Both the position numbers and the translations under genes were made by a program. The notes below the pieces were generated by a model. It was given only the letters and a program-made list of their open reading frames with translations. It had not been told where the DNA came from and made no database searches. From an uncultured Arenicella sp. (GTDB lineage Bacteria > Pseudomonadota > Gammaproteobacteria > Arenicellales > Arenicellaceae), in the NCBI GenBank assembly GCA_938048185.1, contig CALIVT010000002.1, positions 1 through 64,000 on the forward strand: 64,000 nt of DNA, given 5' to 3'. Of the stretch, positions 18,490 to 25,936 are shown in pieces (within the stretch, counting starts at the first letter, position 1; each line of letters begins with the position of its first letter).

Positions 18490-18495
18490 TATAAT
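18490..18495 (+). promoter_or_regulatory. Probable -10 box of the spermidine operon
   Basis: A perfect TATAAT lies 181 nt before the speD ATG. No good -35 is seen 16-18 nt upstream, so an activator may be needed. Transcription would start near 18502 and give a leader of about 175 nt. Confidence 0.45.
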
Positions 18496-18585
18496 TTTCA
18501 CCGTGTAACAAAATTTACTTGTGTTCTGAGAAAAAAAAACTAAACTAGCGAGTCATTTTTTAAGCCTTCGGGATTTTTATGTATA

Positions 18586-18667
18586 GCCGCTAACGGCGCG
18601 TGATTGGAGCGTTTTCAAGATCGAAAACAAGCCTCACAAAAACGCGTTAGCCAACCCTTTTTGTGAG
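18586..18667 (+). promoter_or_regulatory. Structured speD leader that can sequester the ribosome-binding site
   Basis: Three hairpins lie within 90 nt of speD: GCCG/CGGC (18586-18597), GTTTTC/GAAAAC (18611-18628) and a perfect 10-bp stem CTCACAAAAA (18633-18642) with TTTTTGTGAG (18658-18667). The 3' arm of the last contains the only Shine-Dalgarno-like sequence (GTGAG, 9 nt before ATG). Its 15-nt loop contains CGTTAGC (18645-18651), exactly complementary to GCTAACG at 18589-18595 in the first hairpin, so a pseudoknot or switch is possible. The pairings are direct; regulation is inferred. Confidence 0.55.
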
Positions 18668-18676
18668 TATGTTTCG

Positions 18677-19216
18677 ATGACACTCGAATTAAATGAATCT
18701 ATCGGCGAGCTCGCCGCAAACGATGCTGGCGATGCCTCATGGCCAAGCCACAACCAAGCCACTGAATTCGACACAGTCGATCACTTTATCGTTCGCAACG
18801 GCGTCGAATTCGCGGGCACCCACATTATTCTCGACTTATGGGGTGCGCAACAGTTAGACGATATTCAGCATATGGAGCGCACCTTGCGCAAAGCGGTACA
18901 AGTGGCTGGCGCAACCCTTTTACACATTCACCTGCATCACTTTACGCCCAACGGCGGTGTCTCTGGGGTAGCGGTATTAGCTGAATCACACATTAGTGTG
19001 CACACGTGGCCTGAGCGAGACTTCGCCGCATTTGATGTCTTTATGTGTGGCGACGCACAACCAGAACTGACCATCCCAGTGCTTCGCGAGGCGTTCCAAC
19101 CCAGTGGCATTAATATTTCAGAACATTTGCGTGGCACCAATTTACCTAGTCTTGAGGCCAGCAAGCTAGCGGCCAATGATACGGTCGCCGAGCAGGTGCA
19201 CGAACAACAAGCATGA
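18677..19216 (+). CDS. speD: S-adenosylmethionine decarboxylase proenzyme
   Basis: SpeD decarboxylates S-adenosylmethionine to supply the aminopropyl donor for spermidine. The product is 179 aa. The core has LAESHISVHTWPERDFAAFDVFMCGD: self-cleavage before Ser104 (between Glu103 and Ser104) would create the pyruvoyl cofactor, and His109 and Cys124 are the conserved processing and catalytic residues. This is the short prokaryotic class-1B type, with an N-terminal extension of about 30 residues. Its stop overlaps the speE start (ATGA). A folded leader precedes it. Confidence 0.95.
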   Translation: MTLELNESIGELAANDAGDASWPSHNQATEFDTVDHFIVRNGVEFAGTHIILDLWGAQQLDDIQHMERTLRKAVQVAGATLLHIHLHHFTPNGGVSGVAVLAESHISVHTWPERDFAAFDVFMCGDAQPELTIPVLREAFQPSGINISEHLRGTNLPSLEASKLAANDTVAEQVHEQQA

Positions 19217-20073
19217 AATATTTTAAAGAAACCCTGTACGACGCGGTGTGCCAAGAATATCGCGTGGATAAACTGTACTTCGAAAGCAAGACCGAACATC
19301 AGCATTTGATGATCTTCCATAACGCAATGTTAGGTCGGGTAATGACCTTAGACGGCATTGTTCAAACCACCGAAGCCGACGAGTTCATCTACCACGAAAT
19401 GTTAGCCCACGTGCCGATGCTAGCGCACGGCCAAGCCAAGCGAGTACTGATTATTGGCGGCGGCGATGGTGGCATGTTACGCGAAGTGGTCAAACACCCG
19501 ATCGCGCATGTAACACAAGTTGAGATCGACCAATCGGTGGTGGATATGGCAATCGAGTACCTACCAAAGCACTCGAATGGCGCCTATAACGACGCTCGTC
19601 TTAACCTAGTTATTGATGACGGATTTAATTTCGTAAACACCTTTGCCGCCAGCGATAACGAAAAATTTGACGTCATTATCTCAGACAGCACCGACCCAAT
19701 CGGCCCAGGCGAGGTGCTATTCAGCGACGATTTTTATCGTTTGGCAAAAGCGTGCTTAAAATCAGATGGCATTATGGTCACTCAAAACGGGGTGCCTTTT
19801 TTTCAAGCCGATGAAGTGCAAAATACGCAAACACGAATGGGCGCGTTATATCGCGACATGCGTTTTTACTGCGCGCCAATACCTACCTACTATGGTGGCT
19901 TTATGACCTTCGCGTGGGGCACTGATAATACGTCGGCCAGCGCGCCAGACGCCGCTGATCTTAACCATCGCTTCGAAGCGCTTGCCCTCGAGACGCGCTA
20001 TTACAACCCCGCAATTCATACCGCTAGCTTTGCGTTACCGCAATATATACACAAGGCGATAGAAAGCGCATGA
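19213..20073 (+). CDS. speE: Spermidine synthase
   Basis: SpeE transfers the aminopropyl group of decarboxylated SAM to putrescine. The product is 286 aa with the usual short N-terminal beta domain and a Rossmann methyltransferase-like core. IIGGGDGGMLREVVKHP (about 80-96) binds the donor, Asp158-Ser159 lie in the catalytic SDSTDPIGPGEVLFSDDFY loop, and the YYGGFMTFAWG segment is family-typical. It is coupled to its neighbours by 4-nt overlaps on both sides, which should keep the three spermidine enzymes in balance. Confidence 0.97.
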   Translation: MKYFKETLYDAVCQEYRVDKLYFESKTEHQHLMIFHNAMLGRVMTLDGIVQTTEADEFIYHEMLAHVPMLAHGQAKRVLIIGGGDGGMLREVVKHPIAHVTQVEIDQSVVDMAIEYLPKHSNGAYNDARLNLVIDDGFNFVNTFAASDNEKFDVIISDSTDPIGPGEVLFSDDFYRLAKACLKSDGIMVTQNGVPFFQADEVQNTQTRMGALYRDMRFYCAPIPTYYGGFMTFAWGTDNTSASAPDAADLNHRFEALALETRYYNPAIHTASFALPQYIHKAIESA

Positions 20074-21269
20074 CGCAGACTAGTGAAAACCAGATCGATA
20101 CGCGCCCGCTGCTAACCGGTGACACCGTTAGTGCCGACGAAGCTCAGGCTGCCGCGGAACTTTATCGCGAACTGATTAGCCAACATGGTTCGCCCTTGCT
20201 GGTGTTTGACGCAAACGTGCTGCGCGAACAATTTAGGTCCTTACAAGCAGCGCTGCCCAAGGTCGAGTTGTATTACGCCGTCAAGGCACACCCCGACGCT
20301 AACATTATTAAAGTAATCGACGAGCTTGGGGGTGGCTTTGATATTGCCTCAGCAGGTGAAATGGACTTATTGCTCGACCATCAAGTATCTGGACGTCGCA
20401 CGATTCACACACACCCGATTAAGAAAGATCAGGAGATACGTGACGCCCTACGATTCGGCGCGACCACGTTTGTAGTCGATAATTTTCATGAATTAAAAAA
20501 ACTCGTCAACTACCGCTCACGCGTCGGCGTGTTGCTGCGGGTAAGCTTTCGCAGTGCTTCGGCGAAAGTAGATCTATCTAAAAAATTTGGTTGCTCGCCC
20601 GACGAAGTATTAGCCTTGGTCGAACAGGCAGAGCAGCTCGGCATACATATTAAAGGTTTATCGTTTCACGTGGGCTCGCAGGTAGAAGACGCAAGCAAAC
20701 ATGTAGAAGCCATTCATGCCTGCAGGCAATTGATGTCACAGATCAACCGCCAAGCGGAAAAGCCACTAAGCGTATTAGATATCGGCGGCGGCTTTCCAGC
20801 AGACTATGAGTTGGCCGGCTTTAGCATTAATACATTTTGCGCGCCGATTCGGAACGCACTTGCCGAACTGCCCAGTGACTGGCATTTGATCGCCGAGCCG
20901 GGACGCTATCTGATCGCGCCTGCGGTAACCAGCATTACTTCCATTGCTGGAAAATCCCAGCGTAACGGTTTCGCTTGGTACTATCTGGACGATGGTATTT
21001 ACGGTTCTTATTCAGGTCAGTTGTTTGATCACGCAACATACCCACTGCAAGTTTTTCGAGGCGGCCAAACCGCTGCCAGCATCATCGCTGGCCCGACCTG
21101 TGACAGTATTGACATTGTCGCGGAAAACATAATGCTGCCGTCACTCGAAATTGGTGACCTAGTCGTCGGGCATCAAATGGGGGCCTACACCGCAGCAACT
21201 AAAACCCGGTTTAATTCTCTACCGGATGCGAAGCTGGTAGTTCTAAACGCATCGGCAAGGGTAGACTAG
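20070..21269 (+). CDS. Ornithine (or lysine) decarboxylase, PLP fold type III
   Basis: This 399-aa enzyme is of the eukaryotic-ODC/alanine-racemase fold. The PLP lysine is Lys72 (YYAVKAHPD), His200 stacks on the cofactor (SFHVGSQ), GGGFP (239-243) and EPGRY (276-280) bind phosphate, and Cys344-Asp345 in GPTCDSID are the substrate-side catalytic pair. The pattern fits ODC better than diaminopimelate decarboxylase, and its place as third gene after speD-speE agrees: it would supply putrescine. Lysine activity giving cadaverine cannot be excluded. A terminator follows 37 nt after the stop. Confidence 0.9.
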   Translation: MTQTSENQIDTRPLLTGDTVSADEAQAAAELYRELISQHGSPLLVFDANVLREQFRSLQAALPKVELYYAVKAHPDANIIKVIDELGGGFDIASAGEMDLLLDHQVSGRRTIHTHPIKKDQEIRDALRFGATTFVVDNFHELKKLVNYRSRVGVLLRVSFRSASAKVDLSKKFGCSPDEVLALVEQAEQLGIHIKGLSFHVGSQVEDASKHVEAIHACRQLMSQINRQAEKPLSVLDIGGGFPADYELAGFSINTFCAPIRNALAELPSDWHLIAEPGRYLIAPAVTSITSIAGKSQRNGFAWYYLDDGIYGSYSGQLFDHATYPLQVFRGGQTAASIIAGPTCDSIDIVAENIMLPSLEIGDLVVGHQMGAYTAATKTRFNSLPDAKLVVLNASARVD

Positions 21270-21305
21270 AACACGTATTAACGCTGAACGTCAACGTTGC
21301 CTCTC

Positions 21306-21336
21306 AAAAAAAAAATCGGCTGTAAGCCGATTTTTT
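21306..21336. terminator. Bidirectional rho-independent terminator
   Basis: ATCGGCT and AGCCGAT (loop GTA) form the stem, with ten A on the left (21306-21315) and six T on the right (21331-21336). It lies between the convergent decarboxylase and cytochrome c4 genes and can serve both. Confidence 0.92.
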
Positions 21337-21366
21337 ATTCTGATTAACGAAACCGCTGAGCTATAA

Positions 21367-21987
21367 CTAATTAAGCCCTGCCATGTACGCCGCTAATTCT
21401 TTGATTTGCTGCTCGGACAAGCCAAACGCAATGTTCCACATCATCTCGTTGTATCCTTTTCGATCGCCACGCTTAAATGCCAGCAGCTGTTGCTCGAGAT
21501 ATTCTCGGTGTTGGGCCGAAACACGAGGGTAGTGAATTGGAATGCCGTGACCGCTAGGTCCATGACAACTCATGCAAGCTGCAATACCACGCTCAGCATA
21601 ACCACCACGATAAATGGCTTCACCGGCCTTCGCTAGTTCAGCCTCTTGCTCCGTTAGGGTAACCTTTAGATTCGGCACCATTGACGCGTAATACGCATCA
21701 AGATCGGCCATGTCCTCTTCTGATAAGCCTGCTGACTGACCCATCATAATAGCGTTCGCTCGCTCGCCTGATTTAAACGCTTTTAATTGGGACGCGATGT
21801 AGCCTGGCACTTGGCCCGCCAAATTTGGATTTACCGGAAGCGCACTTATGCCCTCAACACCATGACACGCTGCGCAAACGGCCGACTTGGCCTTACCCGC
21901 TTCAGCGTTACCGGCCGCAAAAGTAGCACCGCTCATCACGATGCCTGAAACCAAAATCACGGCAGATAAATATAATTTTTCGAACAT
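21367..21987 (-). CDS. Cytochrome c4, diheme
   Basis: A 206-aa periplasmic electron carrier. The signal peptide ends near TFAA (residue 25). Two heme-binding CxxCH motifs lie at Cys38-Cys41-His42 (CAACHG) and Cys138-Cys141-His142 (CMSCHG), one per pseudo-symmetrical domain. Candidate axial Met residues are in the NAIMMGQSAGLS and YNEMMWNIAFGLS segments. c4 cytochromes pass electrons to terminal oxidases, often cbb3. A GGAGG Shine-Dalgarno precedes the ATG. It is divergent from engB, a common arrangement in Pseudomonas-like bacteria. Confidence 0.95.
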   Translation of the reverse strand: MFEKLYLSAVILVSGIVMSGATFAAGNAEAGKAKSAVCAACHGVEGISALPVNPNLAGQVPGYIASQLKAFKSGERANAIMMGQSAGLSEEDMADLDAYYASMVPNLKVTLTEQEAELAKAGEAIYRGGYAERGIAACMSCHGPSGHGIPIHYPRVSAQHREYLEQQLLAFKRGDRKGYNEMMWNIAFGLSEQQIKELAAYMAGLN

Positions 21988-22143
21988 TTAAGGAGCCTCC
22001 AACAATAAGCTCAAGAGATGCATTTCTTAGTGGCGGTTTTATATCACGCCACACACCTGTCCTCAAGGGCGCATTGATGTTTTAACACAAATTAAGACTA
22101 CCATTTACACTCGATAGAAACACATGATACACGGCTTTTTTGC

Positions 22144-22149
22144 TACACT
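22144..22149 (+). promoter_or_regulatory. -10-like box 6 nt before engB ATG
   Basis: TACACT matches the -10 consensus in four of six positions. Only six nt separate it from the engB ATG, and no Shine-Dalgarno is present. A start of transcription at or next to the ATG is possible. Confidence 0.3.
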
Positions 22150-22155
22150 TCACGA

Positions 22156-22818
22156 ATGTCAGAGCCATCTAATACGCCGCCCGAAACAGGCAGCAATAGC
22201 AGCACATCGTCGAATGCCCAGCTACCCGACGTTTTGCGTAATCCTGAGTTTTTGCTAGGCGCTGCCGAACCCCACCAGTTCCCCGATGATGAGCTTATCG
22301 AGATCGCCTTCGCTGGACGCTCAAATGTAGGTAAGTCGAGTGCGATCAACGCGATCTGTAATCGCCGCAAGTTAGCACGCACCTCCAAAGTTCCTGGTCG
22401 CACCCAACAAATTAATTTTTTCTCGATGGGAGACAACGCTCGCCTAGCTGATTTACCGGGCTATGGCTTTGCACAGGTGCCGCTGGCGGTTAAAAAAAAA
22501 TGGCAAGACACGATCCATAAATACTTGGCCGAACGCCAAAATTTGCGAGTGCTTGTTCTACTAATGGACATACGCCACCCATTGACCGACTTAGATTGGC
22601 AGATGGTTCACTGGGCTGGCGAATCTAATTTGCCAACTCAAGTACTATTAACCAAAGCCGATAAGTTCAAGCGCGGTAAAGTAGCAGCGACGACCCTTAG
22701 CGTAGAGAAGCAACTCGCCAACGTGGCGGGGCAGTTCGAAGTAGAACCGTTCTCGTCGCAGAGCTATTTAGGGGTTAACGAAATGCGCCAACAACTCGCC
22801 GAATGGGTTGCTACTTGA
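22156..22818 (+). CDS. engB: Ribosome biogenesis GTPase EngB (YihA/YsxC)
   Basis: EngB is a small GTPase for maturation of the large ribosomal subunit. The 220-aa product has G1 GRSNVGKSS (54-62), the switch region RTSKVPGRTQQINFF with its conserved Thr, G3 DLPGYGFA, and G4 TKADKFKRGK. The C terminus carries the usual SSQSYLGVNEMRQQL segment. The first 30 residues are Ser/Thr/Pro-rich and disordered. The ATG at 22156 lacks a Shine-Dalgarno. It is divergent from cytochrome c4. Confidence 0.97.
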   Translation: MSEPSNTPPETGSNSSTSSNAQLPDVLRNPEFLLGAAEPHQFPDDELIEIAFAGRSNVGKSSAINAICNRRKLARTSKVPGRTQQINFFSMGDNARLADLPGYGFAQVPLAVKKKWQDTIHKYLAERQNLRVLVLLMDIRHPLTDLDWQMVHWAGESNLPTQVLLTKADKFKRGKVAATTLSVEKQLANVAGQFEVEPFSSQSYLGVNEMRQQLAEWVAT

Positions 22819-23401
22819 ATGATGATCAGTCGGCTCCTCGAGTTACCAATAGAGTCGTGACCAAGTCGTCATCAAGCGCGTAACTGCGCCGACCCAAGAG
22901 ATTTAGCGTTTTTGCATAAAACTGTCTTGTATTCGCTACACTTTTGAATTATCTTCGCCAAGTCAGCAGTAATTACTCGAAGAATACAACTATTATTCTC
23001 GATTTTAGAGACCGTTATTTTACAAGCGTAAGCCAAACAGGTTGCACAACTTGAATTAGCCGGTCCTTTAAAGAATTGCCTAGGGCAGAATGTCCCCCCA
23101 AACGACATCCCCTTGGAATACCCCACACACGGTATTTCTCCTGCCCTAGGCATCTTCATATCCGCCTTACAGAATTACAAAGAGTTCTCTTTTTAATTCC
23201 CAATAAGGAACTAATCTTAATTAATCCCTCGCGAAACTGCTCTTCGCTTAGAACCATTAAGTAGAACCATCAAGTGCAATTTTTTGCTCTCGTTACAACG
23301 GGTGGCAAATAGTCATCGACGCTAATATGTAAGTCGTGTTTAGGTTTGCGATGTCATATACTCAAGTCATGCTTCTGATTTATTTATTCTTTGCCTAATT
23401 C
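22819..23401. other. Intergenic region, 583 bp, holding a palindromic element
   Basis: No convincing gene is seen. A 95-codon minus-strand frame (22872-23159) begins inside the palindromic element and has unusual Cys-rich composition; I do not call it. The main features are the three-way-junction palindrome (listed separately) and a short direct repeat, AGAACCAT-T/C-AAGT, twice near 23250-23275. The stretch is A/T-rich compared with the flanking genes. Confidence 0.6.
23077..23152. repeat. Palindromic element folding as a three-way junction
   Basis: A perfect 12-bp inverted repeat (TGCCTAGGGCAG at 23077-23088, CTGCCCTAGGCA at 23141-23152) encloses two smaller hairpins. One is ATGTC/GACAT (23090-23094 with 23104-23108). 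The other is GGAATACC/GGTATTTC (23115-23122 with 23131-23138, one G-U). The whole forms a cloverleaf-like three-way junction. It could be a REP- or MITE-like repeat, a structured RNA or a protein-binding site. No transposase is nearby. Confidence 0.65.
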
Positions 23402-24679
23402 ATGCGAATCCAGCGCTCGTTTTTTGCTTTTATGTTTGTCGCGAAGCGGCCTTTTGCCCCCGAATTTAGACACACACTCCGGGCTACCAAAATGCTCATT
23501 GCGCTTGCCGGTACGCTGTCTATGGTCGGGTGTGATATGCGCGCCGATAATCAGAAAGCGACAGACAGCGAGGTCGCTGAAACACAAGAGACGCCTGTCG
23601 ACGTAACTACCGACCCGCAAGAACCCAATGACAATAAGGCGGAGAATCTATTTGATGATGGATTTTACGTAGACACCCAAATTGACCCCGCACAGCTCGG
23701 TGATACCGCGGTTACTCAAGAAGACGCCGCGGGTCCGAACGCGGAACGCACAATCAATGACCAAGCATCTTCATCATTAATCGAAGATCTTGGTTTTTCA
23801 GGCGCTGAAACAGACCAAGTCGAGGTGGAAGTTGATACGCAGGTTGAAGAGCTGTACTGCTTGTCGCAACAATCGCAAACCGAAGAACTGCCCGCTGAGA
23901 TTTGCGAACGGATATCTAACCGACTCTCGAGCGTAACTCTTGCAGCGTGCAATGCGGCACGTCTGGTGCCCACAGGGTGCAACTCAGTAAAAGGGTTTCC
24001 GATTTTGTTGCGCGAATTTCCGCCTTTAGCCGACCGGATTCCTAAAGGGCGAATACTTATTATCGGTGGCACGCACGGAGATGAGCTGACGTCGGTCAGT
24101 GTTAGCCTACGTTGGATTGAAAAACTCAATCAACACCATTCTGGTCTTTACCATTGGCATATCGCGCCGCTAATGAACCCGGATGGCGTCTTGAAACGTG
24201 CGGCCTCTCGAACCAATCAAAATAGCGTCGACCTGAATCGCAACATGCCGTCTGACGATTGGTCGGAAAAGGCGCTCAAATATTGGAAGCAAAAAGGCGA
24301 TAAAGACCCTCGAAAATTTCCTGGAGAACAGCCCGCGAGCGAACCTGAAACACAGTGGTTAATCGACGAAATCAATACCTTCAAACCCGATGCAATTATT
24401 AGTGTTCACGCGCCGTATGGAGTTGTCGACTTTGACTCCCTACTGTTAAATACCGCACCCAAAAGCCTGGGGAAACTGCATCTTAATTTGTTAGGCACGT
24501 ATCCGGGCTCACTTGGCAACTACGCAGGCATCAATCGAAATATTCCTGTAATCACCCTTGAACTACCACATTCTTGGGTTATGCCGACCGAAAAAGAAAC
24601 CACAAAAATTTGGGAAGATATTGTGAGCTGGCTAAAAACAAATATAAATAAAGACGTCGCTAGTAATGACAGCCAATAA
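23402..24679 (+). CDS. M14-family zinc carboxypeptidase, murein peptide amidase (MpaA)-like, probably lipid-anchored
   Basis: The C-terminal half of this 425-aa protein is an M14 metallopeptidase. Zinc ligands are His225 and Glu228 (GGTHGDE) and His336 (SVHAPYG). NPDG and VDLNRN shape the substrate pocket, and Glu387 (TLELPHS) is the likely general base. This resembles MpaA-type amidases that cut peptidoglycan peptides. A probable lipobox (SMVGC, Cys44) follows a hydrophobic run, then about 150 acidic, disordered residues lead to the catalytic domain. The start is uncertain: 23402, 23432 and 23492 are all ATG without Shine-Dalgarno. The neighbouring minus-strand gene is an L,D-transpeptidase, which fits an envelope role. 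Confidence 0.8.
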   Translation: MRIQRSFFAFMFVAKRPFAPEFRHTLRATKMLIALAGTLSMVGCDMRADNQKATDSEVAETQETPVDVTTDPQEPNDNKAENLFDDGFYVDTQIDPAQLGDTAVTQEDAAGPNAERTINDQASSSLIEDLGFSGAETDQVEVEVDTQVEELYCLSQQSQTEELPAEICERISNRLSSVTLAACNAARLVPTGCNSVKGFPILLREFPPLADRIPKGRILIIGGTHGDELTSVSVSLRWIEKLNQHHSGLYHWHIAPLMNPDGVLKRAASRTNQNSVDLNRNMPSDDWSEKALKYWKQKGDKDPRKFPGEQPASEPETQWLIDEINTFKPDAIISVHAPYGVVDFDSLLLNTAPKSLGKLHLNLLGTYPGSLGNYAGINRNIPVITLELPHSWVMPTEKETTKIWEDIVSWLKTNINKDVASNDSQ

Positions 24680-24709
24680 GAAGCGCACTTCAAGGCATTG
24701 CTCGAAGAA

Positions 24710-25915
24710 CTAACCCTCGTAAATAATTCGCCATTGTCCCTGCTGATCGCGCTTCCAAAGCTGCTCTTTAGATGACTGCCCAGCAAAATTATCGCTCAGA
24801 TATCGTTGCTCGTAAGTCACGATAAACATGTCTTTCTCACCAGGGTATGCAAACAAACTTTTGATATCCAGATCTACCTGAACAAAGTTTTTCTCTTCAT
24901 TTACACTGCGTTTACGCTCAACCCAAGCGGCGTAATCACCTTTGCCTAAGTTAAAGTCTTGAGGCTGGTAGTGGGCAATATACGCCTGCGTATCAAGGCT
25001 TTCCCAATCACGCTTCCATTGCTCAATCACGTCTAACAAATTTCGTTTGCGTTGCTGCAAGTCGCTAAGAGTTAACCACTCAATATCGTCGCTCAGAATA
25101 ACTGGCGTGCGCTTCTCGGCGCTTACGTATTGTCCAATGTCGAGCAAATCGTCGTTACTCAAAACAAAACATCCTTCGCTGGCCCATGGCGAACGCGCGT
25201 AGGTATCAGATGGCGTCCCGTGCAGCCAAATGCCGTAACCGGTACGATTTAAGTAACGGTCATAGCGGTTCGGGTAGTTCACTGGAAACGCGCCTTTGCC
25301 GTACAAGTCGGGCAGAGCTCGACCTTCGATATAGCGATTTATATTATAAACGCCGATGGGTGTTTTGTTGTCGCCCTCAAGCTCTTTACCGTAACCAGCC
25401 GACCCCACGGTCATATAGTAGTCGCGAATCAGCTCCGGCACGCCATTGTTGTTTTTATACAGATATAAGCGGCCATCTGGCATGTCTGCCACCACCACAA
25501 ATTCGTGGTCGCCCATATCCAGCAACGCGGCTGGAAAGCGACGATGCACAATCGCCTCACCCTGCACAGCGTGCCGCCAGCGATTTCGCAACTGATGCGT
25601 TAACCCCTTGAGCTGGTCCGCTGGAATAGATGAATTTGCACCCGGCGTTGATAATTCACCCGTCAGGGCATTTAGAATATCGGCCTTAAGTAAATGACCA
25701 ACCTGGCTTTTAGGAAATTTAGACAAATGTTGATCAGCCGCCGCCAGGGCGACTTCCAGCTCACCGCTCTTCAGAGCTTCAATGATCTCAAGCACGGCCG
25801 ACTCGTAGTCGCCATTAGCTTGATGCGCATGCAGTTGTTTTATCTCACTCTCATCGGCGGCAACCGGCACAGCACTCAACAATAATGAAAGAAACAAACC
25901 AACAACTAGTTTCAT
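24710..25915 (-). CDS. L,D-transpeptidase (YkuD domain) with C-terminal NTF2-like domain
   Basis: A 401-aa exported enzyme: signal peptide (about 1-20), a helical region (about 25-130), a YkuD catalytic domain (about 138-275) and an NTF2-like tail (about 300-401). The catalytic motif is GYGIWLHGTP (His232) with SEGCFVLSN (Cys249). YkuD enzymes form 3-3 peptidoglycan cross-links or attach lipoproteins; the tail is like that of the Cds6 group. It is the second gene of a pair, 21 nt after a coiled-coil protein with the same kind of tail. The M14 peptidase gene converges on it. Confidence 0.88.
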   Translation of the reverse strand: MKLVVGLFLSLLLSAVPVAADESEIKQLHAHQANGDYESAVLEIIEALKSGELEVALAAADQHLSKFPKSQVGHLLKADILNALTGELSTPGANSSIPADQLKGLTHQLRNRWRHAVQGEAIVHRRFPAALLDMGDHEFVVVADMPDGRLYLYKNNNGVPELIRDYYMTVGSAGYGKELEGDNKTPIGVYNINRYIEGRALPDLYGKGAFPVNYPNRYDRYLNRTGYGIWLHGTPSDTYARSPWASEGCFVLSNDDLLDIGQYVSAEKRTPVILSDDIEWLTLSDLQQRKRNLLDVIEQWKRDWESLDTQAYIAHYQPQDFNLGKGDYAAWVERKRSVNEEKNFVQVDLDIKSLFAYPGEKDMFIVTYEQRYLSDNFAGQSSKEQLWKRDQQGQWRIIYEG

Positions 25916-25936
25916 ACCTTGCGACTCCGAATCACT

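Noticed and set aside
18633-18667. Rho-independent terminator before speD
   Set aside because: The T run is inside the stem, the stem ends in GTGAG, and the ATG follows in 9 nt. It fits Shine-Dalgarno sequestration rather than termination.
23077-23152. Integron attC site or IS end
   Set aside because: The arms lack the attC core consensus, and no integrase or transposase gene lies nearby.
22872-23159. A 95-codon minus-strand ORF in the engB/M14 gap
   Set aside because: It begins inside the palindromic element, has an odd Cys-rich composition and no Shine-Dalgarno, so it is best explained as a chance frame.
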